DNA from: Albula goreensis
Lineage: Eukaryota > Chordata > Actinopteri > Albuliformes > Albulidae
Reading direction: 5' to 3'
Assembly (NCBI GenBank): GCA_022829145.1
Contig: CM040742.1
Coordinates: 17,797,631 to 17,861,630, forward strand
Length of the DNA: 64,000 bases
Shown here piece after piece: positions 23,511 through 37,034 of the stretch. Position numbers and translations under genes: made by a program. Numbering within the stretch: position 1 is the first letter of the stretch; the number at the start of each line of letters is the position of its first letter. Under the pieces are notes generated by a model, which saw only the letters and a list, made by a program, of their open reading frames with translations, had not been told where the DNA came from and did no database searches.

Positions 23511-25985
23511 TTGTATTCTTACATAGAATCTCAGTTTGGAAGACACTACTAAATATTTGGTAAGAACATGCATAACTTACAGGTACAAACTTGTAAGTAG
23601 CCTTCTATCTGTGGGAAGCATTAATCTAAAACACAATCATAAGATTGGTCTGGTATAATGCTTGCTAATTTGCATCAGAGTTAGAAATTTATATGATATA
23701 ATTCCAATGCTTACATGCACGTGTGTACTTGTTTGGTTGACCTGTGTCTTCATATTTCTGAGTTCTGAGTGCTGTTTATGTTTGGACTCCTACAACACTG
23801 CATACGGTATACACAGAGGAACAACACAATGTAAATTTTTCAAAATGATTTTCTCAAACTCTGCATAAATATTAAGTAACAGCAGATGCTTTGTTCTGAG
23901 AGAGAAAGTTTCCAACAGCTGAGAAATTTGAGAACAGGTCACTACATGGCACTCCCTTGAATGTTATTCTCACAAAGATGATGAATTGTGATATATCATT
24001 CTATCAGAGAGCTATAGTTTAAAATAAATAAAATATACGTCTGTATGGATTAAAGCCTGAGATGATGTTTTAGGAGGCTCCAGGGTGTTCCGCCCCCTCC
24101 ACTGTATAAGAGGAAATTCAATTTTTTATAAAGAATGTGTCCTTTGAGTTGAAAATAAATATCAATCTTACATTTGTCAAGGTTTCTACAGAATTCACTT
24201 ATGGCTTAGGTGAACTTTTGGGACCAAACATTTTCTGGTACCTGAAAATTTGTGAGCCAGAGAAATTGAGGAATAACCCTGACTGCTTAGACTTTAGTAC
24301 CCATATATAAGTCATAAAAGGATAATGCTATGAAAAATTATGCCAAGAAAAGGGCAGAAGGGGGCATGGATTTGGTAAACATTTCTCTTTCAAGGACCAC
24401 TCCGTTTCATGAAACTTGTTGGAAAAATAAATCTCTTCATTTACTCTCCAACATCAAATCTGAAATCTAGGGACATAGTTTTTATTAAGAAGTTACAAGA
24501 TTTACTTTTATGCATACCTTTATGGCGACTAAAAACAACATGTAATAAATCATGTGATAATCAAGGTTAATATTCTATGGATTATGGCTTGGGGGAGTAG
24601 AACACTTCAGTGTTAGAATAAGTCATTTTTAAATAGTTTTATTGCAGTGATGCTGGCTTGTTAAGAAAGTTCAGAAACTTGATTATGAAGCCTATATATT
24701 AATATCGCATTACTTCGAAATACCCAAATAACACAGGGGTTTTTTGGCAACACTATTTTCAAACTATAGGATGTGACAATGTCTAAAATGAGTCATGAGG
24801 GCCTTTCAAAAGTATTAAATGCAAGAAGTACAGTTCATCTGCACCAATATAGTTTGGCTAGTAACCACCGATTATCAAACCATTGCCAATAATGGGTTAA
24901 TGTAAAAGTTTTTAATCTAATCTGGAAGCAATGAAAACAATCCCCAGAGTCATGCCATGGCATACTGTCCACTTGCACAAGTGAGAGGAGCTGCTATAAA
25001 GAAACTTAGAATTAGTGAACAGCATTTTATGCATATGCTTCACTCCAATGAAATAATCTATCTGACAGCAAACTCAACAAACCTCATCAAACACTTCATT
25101 ACTTAATGGCCTATCAAAGAATAAGAGATGAAGAAGCCCCAATGGAGCTCAAATATGGGGATCTGCCTGAGAAGATACTGTGAAATCTGACTGGAGCAGC
25201 TTTAGATGGAATCCATTAATAATTGATAAGAATGATAATAATTACAAAACTTAAAGATGGACGCACCAGATGGTCTCAACCATTGTAAATAGGAACAAAA
25301 AGATAAATATTAAACCTGAAGCAGACAAAAATGAGGGGGCATTCAAGAAGGACAATCTGGGGTCACATAGTAGGAGATACATTAAGTTAAACGAGGGGAA
25401 ATATATTCTGACTTTTAAAGATATAAAGACATTGTAGGAATATTCTCCCACATGGGAAAAGTCAAGGGAAAACTGTGTGTCTTACAGGAGGTTGGTTGTG
25501 CAATGAACTGAAAGAGGACTGAATTCATATGTGGGGCATGAACAAATAGATGACTTCTGAGAGCATACATATAGATCTTCCAGAACAGAGCTTAATTCAT
25601 TTTCCTGAATATCAAAAATCTTGAATACTGGGAATAAAATTCATTGTCCTGGGGAATGCCCAGACGTTGTATTTAAAACTGCATTTTTAAAAAATGCAAT
25701 CAAAAATTAAAGGCATTAAAACTGTTTGCTTAAAATGACAAAAGCTCCCAGGGTAAGGATAATGATTCAAACACACATATTCAAAGACCATCAGAGAGAA
25801 AGTTCTTGTTTGTGTAGCACTTAGCCTGTAAGGCTAAACTACAACAGAACATTTTAAAAAAAGCAACCAGAGCTCTTACTATATGAGCTGTAGATAAAGG
25901 ACTTAACTGCTGCTAAGAGCAGGTAATGTGACAACTTATATTAAACCTTTTATATGCTGATAAATTTGTGCTGAAAGCACATATT
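23511..25985. other. AT-rich non-coding stretch, nothing recognised
   Basis: Both strands broken by stops. No transposon protein or RNA gene recognised. Confidence 0.45.
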
Positions 25986-26590
25986 AATTTTGTTATTAAT
26001 ACTGAGGCCAGGTCCTCTGGCACCACTGCAGTCCGTATGCTTTATTCAGTCATATCTGAAAGGCTGTTGTCAAAGTCTCGGATTTCCCTGGGCTCCTCAC
26101 GATCTGCATTGCTATTTAATCTTTCAGAAGACCTGCTCTCACAAGCCATAAGGCAAAGATCATAATCACTGGATCAACAAATCCAATTACTCTATACACA
26201 GATTACATACTCTTGTTTGACTCTTATATCTCCAATTCAAATCCTAGTGCATTGAAGCTGTTTACTGATAATGGAAATGTATCAGGATATAAGGTGAGTT
26301 GAGGGGAATTGGTTCTCAAGACTCTATACCAGTGCTGTGACTCCCCTGTTAAGAACCCAATGCCAAGTACTAAGACTGGCTTCATGTATCTTGGCATTAA
26401 ATACAAAACAGAACTAATTTGGATGAAGAATTTCGATGCAATCTTAAAAAACCTTAAAAGCTGATCTTGAAAGATAGGCCCATCTTTATCAGACATTCTT
26501 CCAGGGCAGAACTACACCTCAGAGTCTTGCATTAAGACAGATGGATAAACTGATCTTAAAATCTGTCCTTCCAACCCCCTCTCTACTTTC
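25985..26590 (+). pseudogene. L1/Tx1-type LINE reverse transcriptase relic
   Basis: Scattered L1-style motifs occur in order across shifted frames: SALLFNLSEDLLSQAIRQ (about 26102-26155) corresponds to the SPLLF..PLAQAIR block, SLYTDYILLF (about 26190-26219) to the YADD block with the second catalytic aspartate lost, then SGYKV (about 26283-26297), FMYLGIKY (about 26384-26407) and a following leucine-rich thumb-like stretch. Many stops and frameshifts show great age. The element is clearly different from the L2 copy at 21.4 kb. Ends are not definable. Confidence 0.6.
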
Positions 26591-26599
26591 CCATGATAG

Positions 26600-27175
26600 G
26601 AGGTCACAAACAGACTTCTGACTTTTCGCTATTGTGGTTGGGTTATAGATTTCGAGCTGACCTAAATGCCTTTACTCCGATGTGGTATTCACACTTGGTT
26701 TGTTTTAGAGGGTTTTTTTCCCAAGCCCAAGTACATTTGCCTGGAAAATTTGGTTTGTTTAATAGAAGTGACAGTTTTTCCCCCGAACTGCTCAAAACGG
26801 AGAGCACACTAACAAACCACCCTGGAGTTAGTATGTACAACTGATCTGGTGGGTAGCTGTTGAAAAAGGAATGAGCAGTGATCTTTTGTATCTCCAGGAA
26901 GCAGAAGGTAGACAAATATTAACTGATAATTTCCTTTTTTAGTTTACTTTTAATTTGCAAAGTCCATGCCTTTATTAAGACTTATATATGCTTTCGCTAA
27001 ATTGCATATGAGAGACTCTCCGTTAAAGAGACTCTCCGTGTCTGATGCATGCACTCTCATTTCGGCTGCGGAAACGGAAGTGTGAAATGATATAAGAAAC
27101 ATATCTCTCCAGTTTCACCCAGGTCCCTACATGATGTTCCTTTCCTTGCTGAAACATTGTTCTCCCATACAAATG
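26600..27175. other. Non-coding stretch, nothing recognised
   Basis: The 83-codon frame at 26593-26844 follows the L1 relic but has no motif I recognise. A small direct repeat of GAGACTCTCCGT occurs near 27011-27040. Confidence 0.4.
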
Positions 27176-27440
27176 GCTGGATTCAATCAAACACACATTA
27201 GCAGAGATTCAATAAAACATGGTCTCTTTAACTGCGATTCAATCAAAACATGCAATAGTCTCTTTGAGATTGTGTGCCATTCAATATAAACATGAAAAGA
27301 ATGCATTCAAAAGGACATGGCTGCCGATCTCCAATAAAAATAACATACTCAATGATACGTATGTGATAATGTGACATCTGTTTTGATTGTGTTACATATG
27401 CCCTTAAATAGACTAAGTGCAATTGATTTAACCTTGCCCT
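27176..27440 (+). mobile_element. Family M inverted-repeat element, copy 3 (well preserved)
   Basis: Left end GGATTCAATCAAACACACAT, an internal second GATTCAATCAAAACATG, a central CCAATAAAAATAACATACTC block, and a right end ATATGCCCTTAAATAGACTA then AGTGCAATTGATTTAACC, roughly the inverse of the left end. About 265 bp, no coding capacity. Best copy for defining the family together with 55926-56215. Confidence 0.6.
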
Positions 27441-27444
27441 AGGT

Positions 27445-28040
27445 CTCTTATTGAGTTACACCATAATTGTATGAAATGCACAGGAGAAAAAATGTCAATG
27501 TATCTCCCTGTCACTACATCCACCCATATTTTCAGGACAACCTCTTGATACATCCTTCCATATTTTTGCAGAGGACCCACCCACCCCAAACCCCCATGAC
27601 TTTTTCAGTGATGAAGGATTGTAGGCATTCAGATCTTAAGGACTCGCCCTGATTATTCTTGTTTTTCTTTTCCCCAAAGGTTTAACCTATTTTTAGTTTA
27701 GAGGTCTTAATATGGTTAATAAAAAAAAAAAAAAAAACGGAGCTGTTGCAATACTCTACCCCTCCCCCCATTAAAAAAAGGAAAAAATCTGCCACCCTGC
27801 CCCATGTCAAAAACTGGGCTACAATTACATTTGCATTATGGTAATGAATAATGTGAGGTAGCTATTCACACATGACTGTAGGCCAAAGTCTAATGAACCT
27901 CAACATAATTAGAAATAAAACAAATAAAACTAATGTATGTGTGCTAACCACATAGATGTGGTGTGATGCCGCTCTGACATTAATTTGGGGATTAAAAAAA
28001 AAGGTCATTGGCTTGCCTTCAGGTAGAAGTGTTGACATCA
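27445..28040. other. Non-coding stretch with poly-A tract
   Basis: An A run at about 27720-27737. Nothing else recognised. Confidence 0.45.
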
Positions 28041-28620
28041 CTACTGCTCCCACTTGTATTTCATGTCGTGCTTTTACCTAAATGGTCCAACACTTGAAAT
28101 TCACGTCAGACTATGTGGCATTCTATGGTCCTGGAGGCAATGCTGGCCAGATAACGTCTCTTCCCATTACACCATCCTCTTTTTCCCTAACACCAAGGAG
28201 GACAGGTTTGTAAACAATTCTGAGAACTGGAGCGGACTTATGGCGGCAAGTGGGGAGTGGGGGGGTGCATTTGCTGGCAGCCAATGCTCGCCTAAATGAA
28301 TAAAGATGGAAAAAAGAATCATAACACTGCAGTAGAAATAAATATGCAATTGTGGGGAAAAAAGAGAAATGATGCTTTCATGTCGTTGAGGATGAAATGA
28401 TATGACCACATCTGCCCGCTAAGGGACGGTATTGACTTACTGAAACTACCAGCCTGTACCAGAGATCAGATGACGCTGGGAGAGAGTCTAACCAAAACAC
28501 ACAGTTTGTGATGTGATCCCCATCGCTGGAAGGCCTGACTTAATGGTGCGTGGCCGAAAACTCAGGCAAATTCTCTCACTGCATGTTGCATAACTACGGG
28601 TTGCTTTTAATTATACAGTG
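28040..28620. promoter_or_regulatory. Candidate conserved non-coding element
   Basis: Balanced-composition, repeat-free block (for example ACTTATGGCGGCAAGTGG, AAATAAATATGCAATTG, GATGTGATCCCCATCGC). No maintained frame. Enhancer-like texture; needs alignment to other fish genomes. Confidence 0.25.
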
Positions 28621-28629
28621 TGGGGGGGG

Positions 28630-30005
28630 TTAAAAATCTAACACAGCAGGCTAGGTGAGGGGCGGGGAGTGTATGGTGGTGGGGGAGAGACTGAACTGCG
28701 TTTAGCATGCCTGGGAGTGATGGAAAATACAGTTGAGCAAACCAACACCACCACCACACTCCACTCACTGGGTTGCCAATATCCCCCAACAACCCCCCCA
28801 CAACCCTCCCTGCTCCTAACGGGAATCAATGACCGGGGCTGGCTATTTGTGGAGTGACATTCTGTGCAGCAATGTTTCCAACAAGGGCTTCAAGGTCACC
28901 TCACATTGCACTTTGGGCTACATTTTACCACACGGTGTCTGAGATGGCACATAGCGTGGGGTCTGAGTAAATCCCTGTAGGGATTACTGAAACATCTCTA
29001 TAAACTTATTCTGTCTGGGAAATTAACACCATAGGTGCTTCCAACAGCAACACTTGCTGTGCAATGGGGTCAAGTGTCCAGTGAACTGGAAAGGAGTTAA
29101 GTCAATGCCATACCAGTGAAATAAAGAAAAACATAATGTTTTGGGGTTGAGTAAATGTATATTCCACAGAACAAGGTCAAACCAATATGTTACAATACTG
29201 TACACTCCTTAGCCCAACCTGTACATTCATGAATTGTATTCTCTTTTTTCTAAATTTGTAAAACCACTGATTGAACAAGACTAATTAAATGTGTGAACAG
29301 ATGTTACTTCTCCAGAAAGAAACAGTTGATTGTGGGGGAAATGGTCTTATGCAACAGTTTTGGGAATGGGTTTGAGTTTAAACGTGACCCTGGGGGACAT
29401 GTGAAGACACATTTCTTGGAAAACACTTAAACGATTTGCTGTTTTTTTAATCATTGCAAGGCTTGGCCATAAACCTTGTCATTAGCAACACACTGCATTG
29501 TTTCTGAAGCGTCCTGGAAAGGCCTCTCTATTTGTCACATATGGACAATGTCAGGCGAGAAAAAAAAAAAAAACAGAGAGAGAGCGAGAGAGGAGAGAGA
29601 TTGATTATTCTGGTCACCCAAGTGAACCATGAGAGAGACAGCAGAGCAGTTGGGAGTGAATGTGGCAGTAGATGAGAGCTGGGCATGGCAAACAGATTGC
29701 TGGAGCGTGTACCGGGCAACCCATTCCTGTCCCCAAGGGGGCAACGATGTCACACCCTCAGACCTGATACCTTGCCACATGCCACACAGTTGCCTCTGTT
29801 AACACAACAAAAATAAAAACAAAAACAACACAAAACAAAAACACTTGGCAGTGTGGATGGATTCCACAGTGTAGGAAATTGTCCTCTGCATTTGAATGAG
29901 AGCATTCATGTGCAGATATGCCTTATACCATCACTATGGGGATATTTATTTGCCTAGCACTTTGGCTATTTATTATTTTTTGGCAACACCAGACACTGGG
30001 CAAAA
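28630..30005. other. Non-coding stretch, simple-sequence rich
   Basis: Contains a G run near 28622, a purine A/GAGA tract at about 29560-29601, and an A-rich AAACAAAAACA stretch near 29806-29842. No gene seen. Confidence 0.45.
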
Positions 30006-30007
30006 CC

Positions 30008-30175
30008 TTAGTCTAGGTGAAATCAAATATGCTTAATTTATTTAAGGGTATATGCAATTCTTTCAAAATAGACTTCACATTACATTGTTTTCTTTGAGTG
30101 TTTTATTGAAGACAAGCAACATGTCATTTGGAATGCCTTCTGTGCTTGGTGGAATCTAGTTCTTAACATTTCAAA
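30008..30175 (+). mobile_element. Family M inverted-repeat element, copy 4
   Basis: GTGAAATCAAATATGCTTAA, TATTTAAGGGTATATGCAAT, then CTTTGAGTGTTTTATTGAAG and GACAAGCAACATG, in the same order as the left half of copy 3 plus the inverse of its centre. Right end eroded. Confidence 0.5.
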
Positions 30176-30756
30176 GTAAATTTCACACATACTTCAAAAT
30201 AAGTAAACCAAATGTATGAGTCAAACCATGAGCTGGAAACAGTCACAGTTCACTGACACTCACTATCTTTGTTTGCACCAGAGCTTCACTTGTCAAACAA
30301 TATCACTTGAAAACATAAGCAGCGTATATTATACAGACATGGCTTCTTAGAAAGATCTCTGTGTCTGTGTTTCAGTTTTTAGACGAGTAAGCCAACTTAG
30401 CACACTCTTAACTCTCCCATAATGTGGTTGGCAAATCGTATGATGGACTACACAAACCCTTGAGGTAGTTAAAGGTGCCAAGGGGAACTCCAACAAGACC
30501 AGGCTTACCCATACTGAGACTATCAAATAAATCATAAAAGAACAGTGAAAGTTAAGAGTTTTGTTTTGCATAAATAGTTTTGGACGAGCAAAGTTACTGT
30601 CCTTCAATAATTCAAATGAAACAAGTTAATAAATATTGAATGAATGATAAAACTCAAGCTCAGACACACAATTGTAGTGTAATGTTATAGTAACCTGGCC
30701 CTTGTGTTACACTCACTTAGATTTAGCTGTAATGAAGTGGTGATTTACTAATAAAA

Positions 30757-30786
30757 TCAAACAAACAAACAAACAAACAAACAAAC
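30757..30786. repeat. (AAAC)n microsatellite
   Basis: About seven perfect CAAA/AAAC units. Confidence 0.9.
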
Positions 30787-30789
30787 CAA

Positions 30790-33160
30790 AAAGATCAGCA
30801 GTCTGTGTTGCTTAATAGAAACAGAGGGAGAACCAGCTGGTTTTCTTTGGTTCAGATAACCTAAACATTACGCAGTTAGTAAAACTTCAAAAAGCATCAA
30901 ACTTACAAAAAGGAAGGCCTGCCTTATGTCACCACTCTGTTGTTTCAAAATTCATCCATTCATCCATTAAATCTTAAAACAAATACACATTTAAATGTGG
31001 GACATAATCAAAATGGGTGTCTGCTGAACAGGGAGATGCTTTTAAAGGGAGGCCCAGAAATGAGTTTATCACCCCACAGTAACAGACCTCGAACAGGTCC
31101 TAACTGTTACAGCAGAGAAATACAAACTTTATATAAAATTGCAACTGCTAATATCATGTAACCATACCACTATGCATTAAATGTATGCTTGGAAGAACAT
31201 TATATAGATACATTAAGCTGACCACACTGCACAAACAGTCCATTTACATACCAGTATAAACATACTTACTATCACTTAACTGATGCAGTAACTGCTATGC
31301 TAATGCCCTTTCTTCTGTTCATAGCACCAGTAGTGCTGCCACTATTACCTCAGCATCAATTTGCATGCTTCTTCTTTTCTGTGTGTCATTTAAGGATTTG
31401 ATAGATTTTCACTCCCCCATTTCAATTTGTCAGGTAAATGCTGTGGCTTTGTGAAAGGAAGCACCCAAAAAACAGAACCTTCCTCCAAAACAGATATGAA
31501 AGCCTCCTGTCAATACACTTCCATGTCAATAAACTCTACAGGCAAATACACAAGTTTTTCTTTCCAAAGCCGACAGCTCCAGAAGACCAATCCAAGCCCC
31601 CAGGCTTTTACTTTTATTTGAAGACCTCTGATGACAGGACTTTCGATGGACATCTTTGTGCATGTTTGTACAGCATATTTTCCAAAGGTTTCAGCAGAGT
31701 AGCTTCTGCACGATTGCAGCCATGTTTCTGGGGGGCACTATTGACAGGCTTGAATTTGAAGAAATAAATCTTGAAGAGCTGAGCAAAATTTGATATTAAT
31801 TTAAAATCCCCTTGGCTATCCCAGTTCATAATGATTTAGGTCTGAGTGAGATCACCAGCAAGGTCAGGCAGAACAGCTGTGCCATTTTTGCAATGGGATG
31901 AGTGGCTTGTAGTGTACTTTTCAATCAGCCATCTTGACATGGAAGGTGGGCCATCTGCCTGGTCTGCACCTGTAGTGAGTTTGGCATTTGCAGGGTTTCC
32001 TGCAGGAAGATCAAAAATGTCCACAGATTGTCAGCCCACACAAACAAGCATTCATTTCTTTACTTACTGACCTCATTCTGTAAACACATAGATATGAAGT
32101 AAACCTTCACACAGCCACAGAGCTAATTCTCATTTAACACTGTTAATCTTCTGATTATTTTACCATCAAAAATACTTGTGTCTCAATTTTTAATTCTCTC
32201 CATTGTATGTATGGTATTCAGTTAAACAGGAGGTGTTGTTGTGGACATATTGGATGTAAGACCTCCTCAGACTAACATTTAACAAAAATCAGCTGTTCAT
32301 TATTGGCCAGCTTAATGGAATTTATTGCATTATTGGGTCCATATACAATGTTGTACAAACTGAATTAATGTCAGATATCAGCTCTCACTTCTGCTGTCTG
32401 CACACCATATTTAAAAGTGTCACAAATGACAACATAACCAAAAATAAAAATAAATACATTTAACAAGCACTTTCAAAAAAAGTACAAGTTGGGATGGAAC
32501 TCAGCCAGTTGGGATGGAACAACTCCTGTCTCTCATGTACTGAAAGTTGAACCCCAGGGAGGCGGGGGTTCCACTTTTTGACCCGCCTTAAACTGCTATC
32601 CCCTCATATTTCCTGCAGTCTAAAAGTGAAGTCGACTGCCTGCTATCCTTTTAAAGAAATTGTTGCCCTTAAAAACTAAGGGAAACTGGTCAGTTTTACC
32701 TGCCAAACAGCACAACTACTTCTTTCATTAGTGTTTACCACATTTCTTTCCATTCAGTCAGTGAAGCTAAACAGCAGACTTTGCATTAGATCAGGCAGTC
32801 AGTTTGACTTGAGTAGGCCTGTAACAGTGGTAGGATTTAAGATCACCTGGTGCCAGAGAATCAGAGCAGCCAGGTCCTTCAGTGCTGTGATAAAATGATT
32901 CAGATTCATCTCATTTATCAGCCTGCAGAAGTGCTAATAATGACAGAAAGCTGTGAAAATGGTGTGGTTGCTATCTGACCCTATTTCTCAACACTGGGGA
33001 CCTCTAGGAGGGTTACTGCAGGTTTCAACAAGTTAAATTTAAGACTTTTAAAAACCTTTTTAAGACTATTATGAAAGCAATTTATGACCCAATTCATCCA
33101 TACTGGCAAAAACTGAACATTCAACATTAACACAACTGAACATGTGTGTGTACATGAGAG
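30790..33160. other. Non-coding stretch, nothing firmly recognised
   Basis: Frames at 31427-31767 (plus), 31614-31829 (minus) and 31836-32070 (both strands) lack domains. A 13-bp direct repeat GTTGGGATGGAAC occurs twice near 32488 and 32508. Confidence 0.4.
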
Positions 33161-33162
33161 TA

Positions 33163-33163
<1 letters not shown>

Positions 33164-33222
<59 letters not shown>
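33164..33222. repeat. (TG)n microsatellite
   Basis: About 23 TG units followed by imperfect ATGTGTATGTGT. The cysteine-valine open frame across it is an artefact. Confidence 0.95.
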
Positions 33223-33223
<1 letters not shown>

Positions 33224-33229
33224 GGCATG

Positions 33230-35985
33230 GACAAAACAGACAAAAACAAAACTGTCTTGAAGATAGATGCTGAATTTTGTATCCAGTCAGTGATTTTCTT
33301 TATGACACATCCTCCTGTACATCATACAGAAATCCCTCTCAGGCCATATATCTTGGGAAAAAAAAGAAAGCTGACAAGAAGGAACAAGTCTTGACATGCA
33401 ATTTATAGTGATGTGTTCACATGCTTCTTCCATGGCCTGGAGAGGTGCTTTTCCAGCACCAGGAGAGAAACCATTGTTGTGTGGCTGTGGAAGGGTGAGT
33501 AGGGCAAGAAACTACAATTCTACTGACCAGGGAGACAGAAGGCTGATATATATTTTTATCAATGTATATATTGAATCAAAATGCAATGTATGTGTATAGA
33601 CAGTTATCTCCCTGCTGCTTTTTAATTTTGTACTTCATGAGCAAAGCTGTTGCACAGCATTCTTGAATTTGCCATTTGAATTTGTTTTTTTTTTTTTTTT
33701 TTTTTGATAATGACAATGGAATTCTATCATAAAAATCAAAGAAACTAATTTAATTTTAGATTTCAGAAATGTTCCTGTGTAACCCCACCCTGGCCACTCT
33801 GCCTGCAGAGTGCAGTTCATACGCAGGCAGCATACATAGAAACCAGGCTGGTATATAAAGTGATGTATACACTCAGAAATGTGCAACAGTTTAAGGTGTG
33901 CAAGAGGTCTAGGTCCTAGCACTGAGGTGGTGAAGTTATCTGTGAGGGAGTGTGTATAACCAAAAGTAAAGAAAAAAGAAAAAAGAGCCCCCACCCCAAA
34001 TAATGCCCCTCTTTTGCAATACTTCAGGGAAAACAATAATTAATCCTTTTAAAAGTGAAGCAACAAACAAAATCAGTTGAATCAATTAAATCTAACTGAG
34101 AATCAATTGAAATCCAATAACTGAAAGCAACACTTCACAGTAATACATGTATGGTGCACCACTGATGAATCAAGACAATACAGATGATCTGTAACTGAAA
34201 GTCCCAGAAAAAAAAATAAAGGAATGTTGGCGTGCTTATGGAAATCCAGTTGGAGGTTTGAGGAGAGTGAGGATGCCTACTCACTGTCCCAACCACCTCG
34301 GCAACAACGTCTTCCTGTGGCAGCAGTACTTTGATTCCAGTCCTGGTGGTTTCAAATCTCTGGAATGATGCAGTTGCGGCCTGCCACCACAGCTCAGCTC
34401 GGCTTTCCAGGAGTCTTGTGCGGCATACAGACATGCAGCTTTGGCTAAGCTTTGCCACTTTGCCTTGGTACAACAGTATCACAGCAGCAATTTTCCTCCG
34501 TCTTTCCTCTCCAACATCACTTCTTTCCTCCTTCAAAAAAAAAAAAATCTCTAATACAGTTGTATTTTTTCCCCAAATCAAAAACACATCACCTGAATCT
34601 TCTTTGGAATAGTAATAAAATATTAAATACCCATAACATAACAATTTTAATTTAAAATGACTTGAACTCATTCCCCCATTTCTAGGAAACACAGCTGGTG
34701 CACAACATTGTTTCACATTTTAAACTAAGTGACCTTGGGCCAACCAATCAGAACCCAGAACAAGGCTTGAACAGAAAAAAACACACGTTCACTAAATGAG
34801 TTTCAGTTCTTTTCCATGCTGCATAGTAAATATCACATTAAATTAGAATTATAGCTCAGTTTCTTTTACTCAAAAATACACAAATAAAGAATTTACTTTG
34901 GCATTTATACATTATGATTTACATTCTAAAAGCTTTACATCTGTTTATGGACTGGTAGACATTTACAACAAAATTAATTAATACACACCCCAAACTTTCC
35001 ACAAAATATCCCAAAAAAGGGAGAAGACTATGGGTACATGAGAAAAATTGTCAAAACAATTGACCCCTTTCACACCACATCCCTTCCACAGTCTGATGTT
35101 ATATATTGCTCTTTTTTCTTCCTCCTGTCTCTTTCCATCCCCTTTTCCCCTACAAACCCAGTTGCCTTCTGTCTCTGGGCTGATCTTATGTACCTGTAGA
35201 CCTTCACCTCTCTATCTGACTGGCTGCTTTCCCAGCGATCCTCAGGGAGGTGAGAAACCCAGCTGACCCCTGATCTCTCCTCTGATACACAATATCATCT
35301 GTATGATTTTCCACCCCCCTCCTTTTTTATATACTCCAAATCAAAACAAAGGATTTGATATATTTTAGGTCATTTCCAGATATACTATTGCACATTCCGA
35401 GTACAATCAGTGCACTTATATTACAAAAGATGGCTGTTTGTACAGCTGATTACGGACAAATGTTTAGTAGACATCCTGCATGTAATGAGCTTGTTTTACG
35501 ACCATAAATTGTTGTGGAGACTGTTCTCACAACATACAGATTAATAGGATTGGGTACAGTAAATTACACACTCCAAGGTCCTTATGTTCAACACAGCTCC
35601 CGGTGGGGCTTGGATCGATAGCACTTACTTCACTTAAAGGAATCCAAGGATGTGTTAATTTGCTGACGGATCATAGTAATGACTCATTTTTCCCAGGTTA
35701 AGAGGTCATTATCTGACATCCGACTCACATTTGAGAGGATTTAAGCAAAATGAAAAAAAGAAAAGCTTGCTATCATTTATGCATTGTGACAAATATACCA
35801 CACTGGATGGCATTTTATTGGACAGTGTCTGTGCTCTTCAGTTTATGTTCAGGAAACTCAAAGATCAGTTTACAACACAATATGGGATAGGTTACATGGG
35901 AAATCTTAATATAAAATGAATTATGAAGAGATTAGTTTTATCATGTGTTCACACAAAAAACAGACAGGAATACACCCACTATTGC
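33230..35985. other. Non-coding stretch with poly-T tract
   Basis: A T run of about 21 at 33685-33705. A 193-codon minus-strand frame (34135-34716) is the longest frame here but shows no recognisable domain and ends in low-complexity aromatic runs. Confidence 0.4.
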
Positions 35986-35987
35986 GT

Positions 35988-35988
<1 letters not shown>

Positions 35989-36077
<89 letters not shown>

Positions 36078-36080
36078 GCA

Positions 36081-36139
<59 letters not shown>
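35989..36139. repeat. Long (CA)n microsatellite, about 150 bp
   Basis: Two long CA blocks separated by TATACACGCACGCG near 36071-36084. Histidine-threonine frames on the plus strand and cysteine-valine frames on the minus strand are shadows of the repeat. Confidence 0.98.
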
Positions 36140-36141
<2 letters not shown>

Positions 36142-36520
36142 GTGTAATCCATAATTGATGGAGTCCCTTTTTCTCAGGTTCACGGTGAAACATCTGTGCT
36201 GCTCGGTGTTGAGAGAGTCAGTGGGTGGAGAGAAGTGGGTCTCTCAGTGCTTGCTGAGGATCACCTTGTTGAGGCTCAGAGAATGTTCCCTGCATTGGGA
36301 GTGCACCCCACACCATCCAACAACCTGTATTTGGCACAAATGACAGGAGAGATTTTTACATAAAGATCACATTATACTGGTGTCACTGATTACTCAAAAT
36401 TCTATTTTCCTGTAAAAGTTTTAAATTTTGTCTTTCATCAAATTTAATCTTTCGGGTAATTTTCCAGATCCAAGTAATTTGTAGCAGAATTAGTTTATTC
36501 ATAAGTGGCTTAATGTTTTA

Positions 36521-37029
36521 CACAATGGGCCTCCTCTATCAATATTTTCATAAAACTGTGTGTAAATATACACATCAATGGATACAAACTAACAAATTCC
36601 ACTGGATTTATCAAACACATGGAGACACTGCATTTGTTCGTATCCCTGCGTGTGTTACTAGATACTAATCAATCGTAAATGAGAAGGGCGTTCACAGAAT
36701 TTTTGATTTGATTTTGATATTATATAACAATTGGAGCCATTATAATATTACTATATAACTACCAAATAATTTGCTACTCATTTTTAATCCAATGAAAGGT
36801 GAGAGAATGTAATAACAAAAGCAAAAACACAACAGACATGCTTTACAGCCGTGTTTTTCCATTTACACACACCATAAAAACAGTTTACAGCACTCGTGAA
36901 ATCTCTTCAGATCCTATGAACAAACTGATATATAAAAAATTAAATCCCACATTTTTTGTGTAAATGCAATTATGAATGATTTACAATCAAATTCATTCGG
37001 CTCATGTTTGATAAATAAGGCCCATTGTG
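36521..37029 (-). mobile_element. Family T inverted-repeat element, short copy
   Basis: Ends are a perfect 12-bp inverted repeat, CACAATGGGCCT (36521-36532) and AGGCCCATTGTG (37018-37029), flanked by TTTA on both sides (36517-36520 and 37030-37033), a candidate 4-bp target duplication. Inside, TTTATCAAACA and TTTGATAAAT words lie near both ends. The whole body matches 60409-62000 in opposite orientation, where a 1.1 kb centre is present that is lacking here. No coding capacity. Most likely a non-autonomous DNA transposon; superfamily unclear (GGGCC-type ends recall PIF/Harbinger, but a TTTA duplication does not fit neatly). Confidence 0.65.
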
Positions 37030-37034
37030 TTTAA

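Noticed and set aside
34135..34716. 193-codon minus-strand open frame
   Set aside because: Longest host-like frame, but it spans poly-A-derived runs and a hydrophobic low-complexity end, has no domain I recognise, and has no splice or promoter context.
35916..36193. His-Thr-rich and Cys-Val-rich frames over the CA tract
   Set aside because: Shadows of a dinucleotide repeat on both strands.
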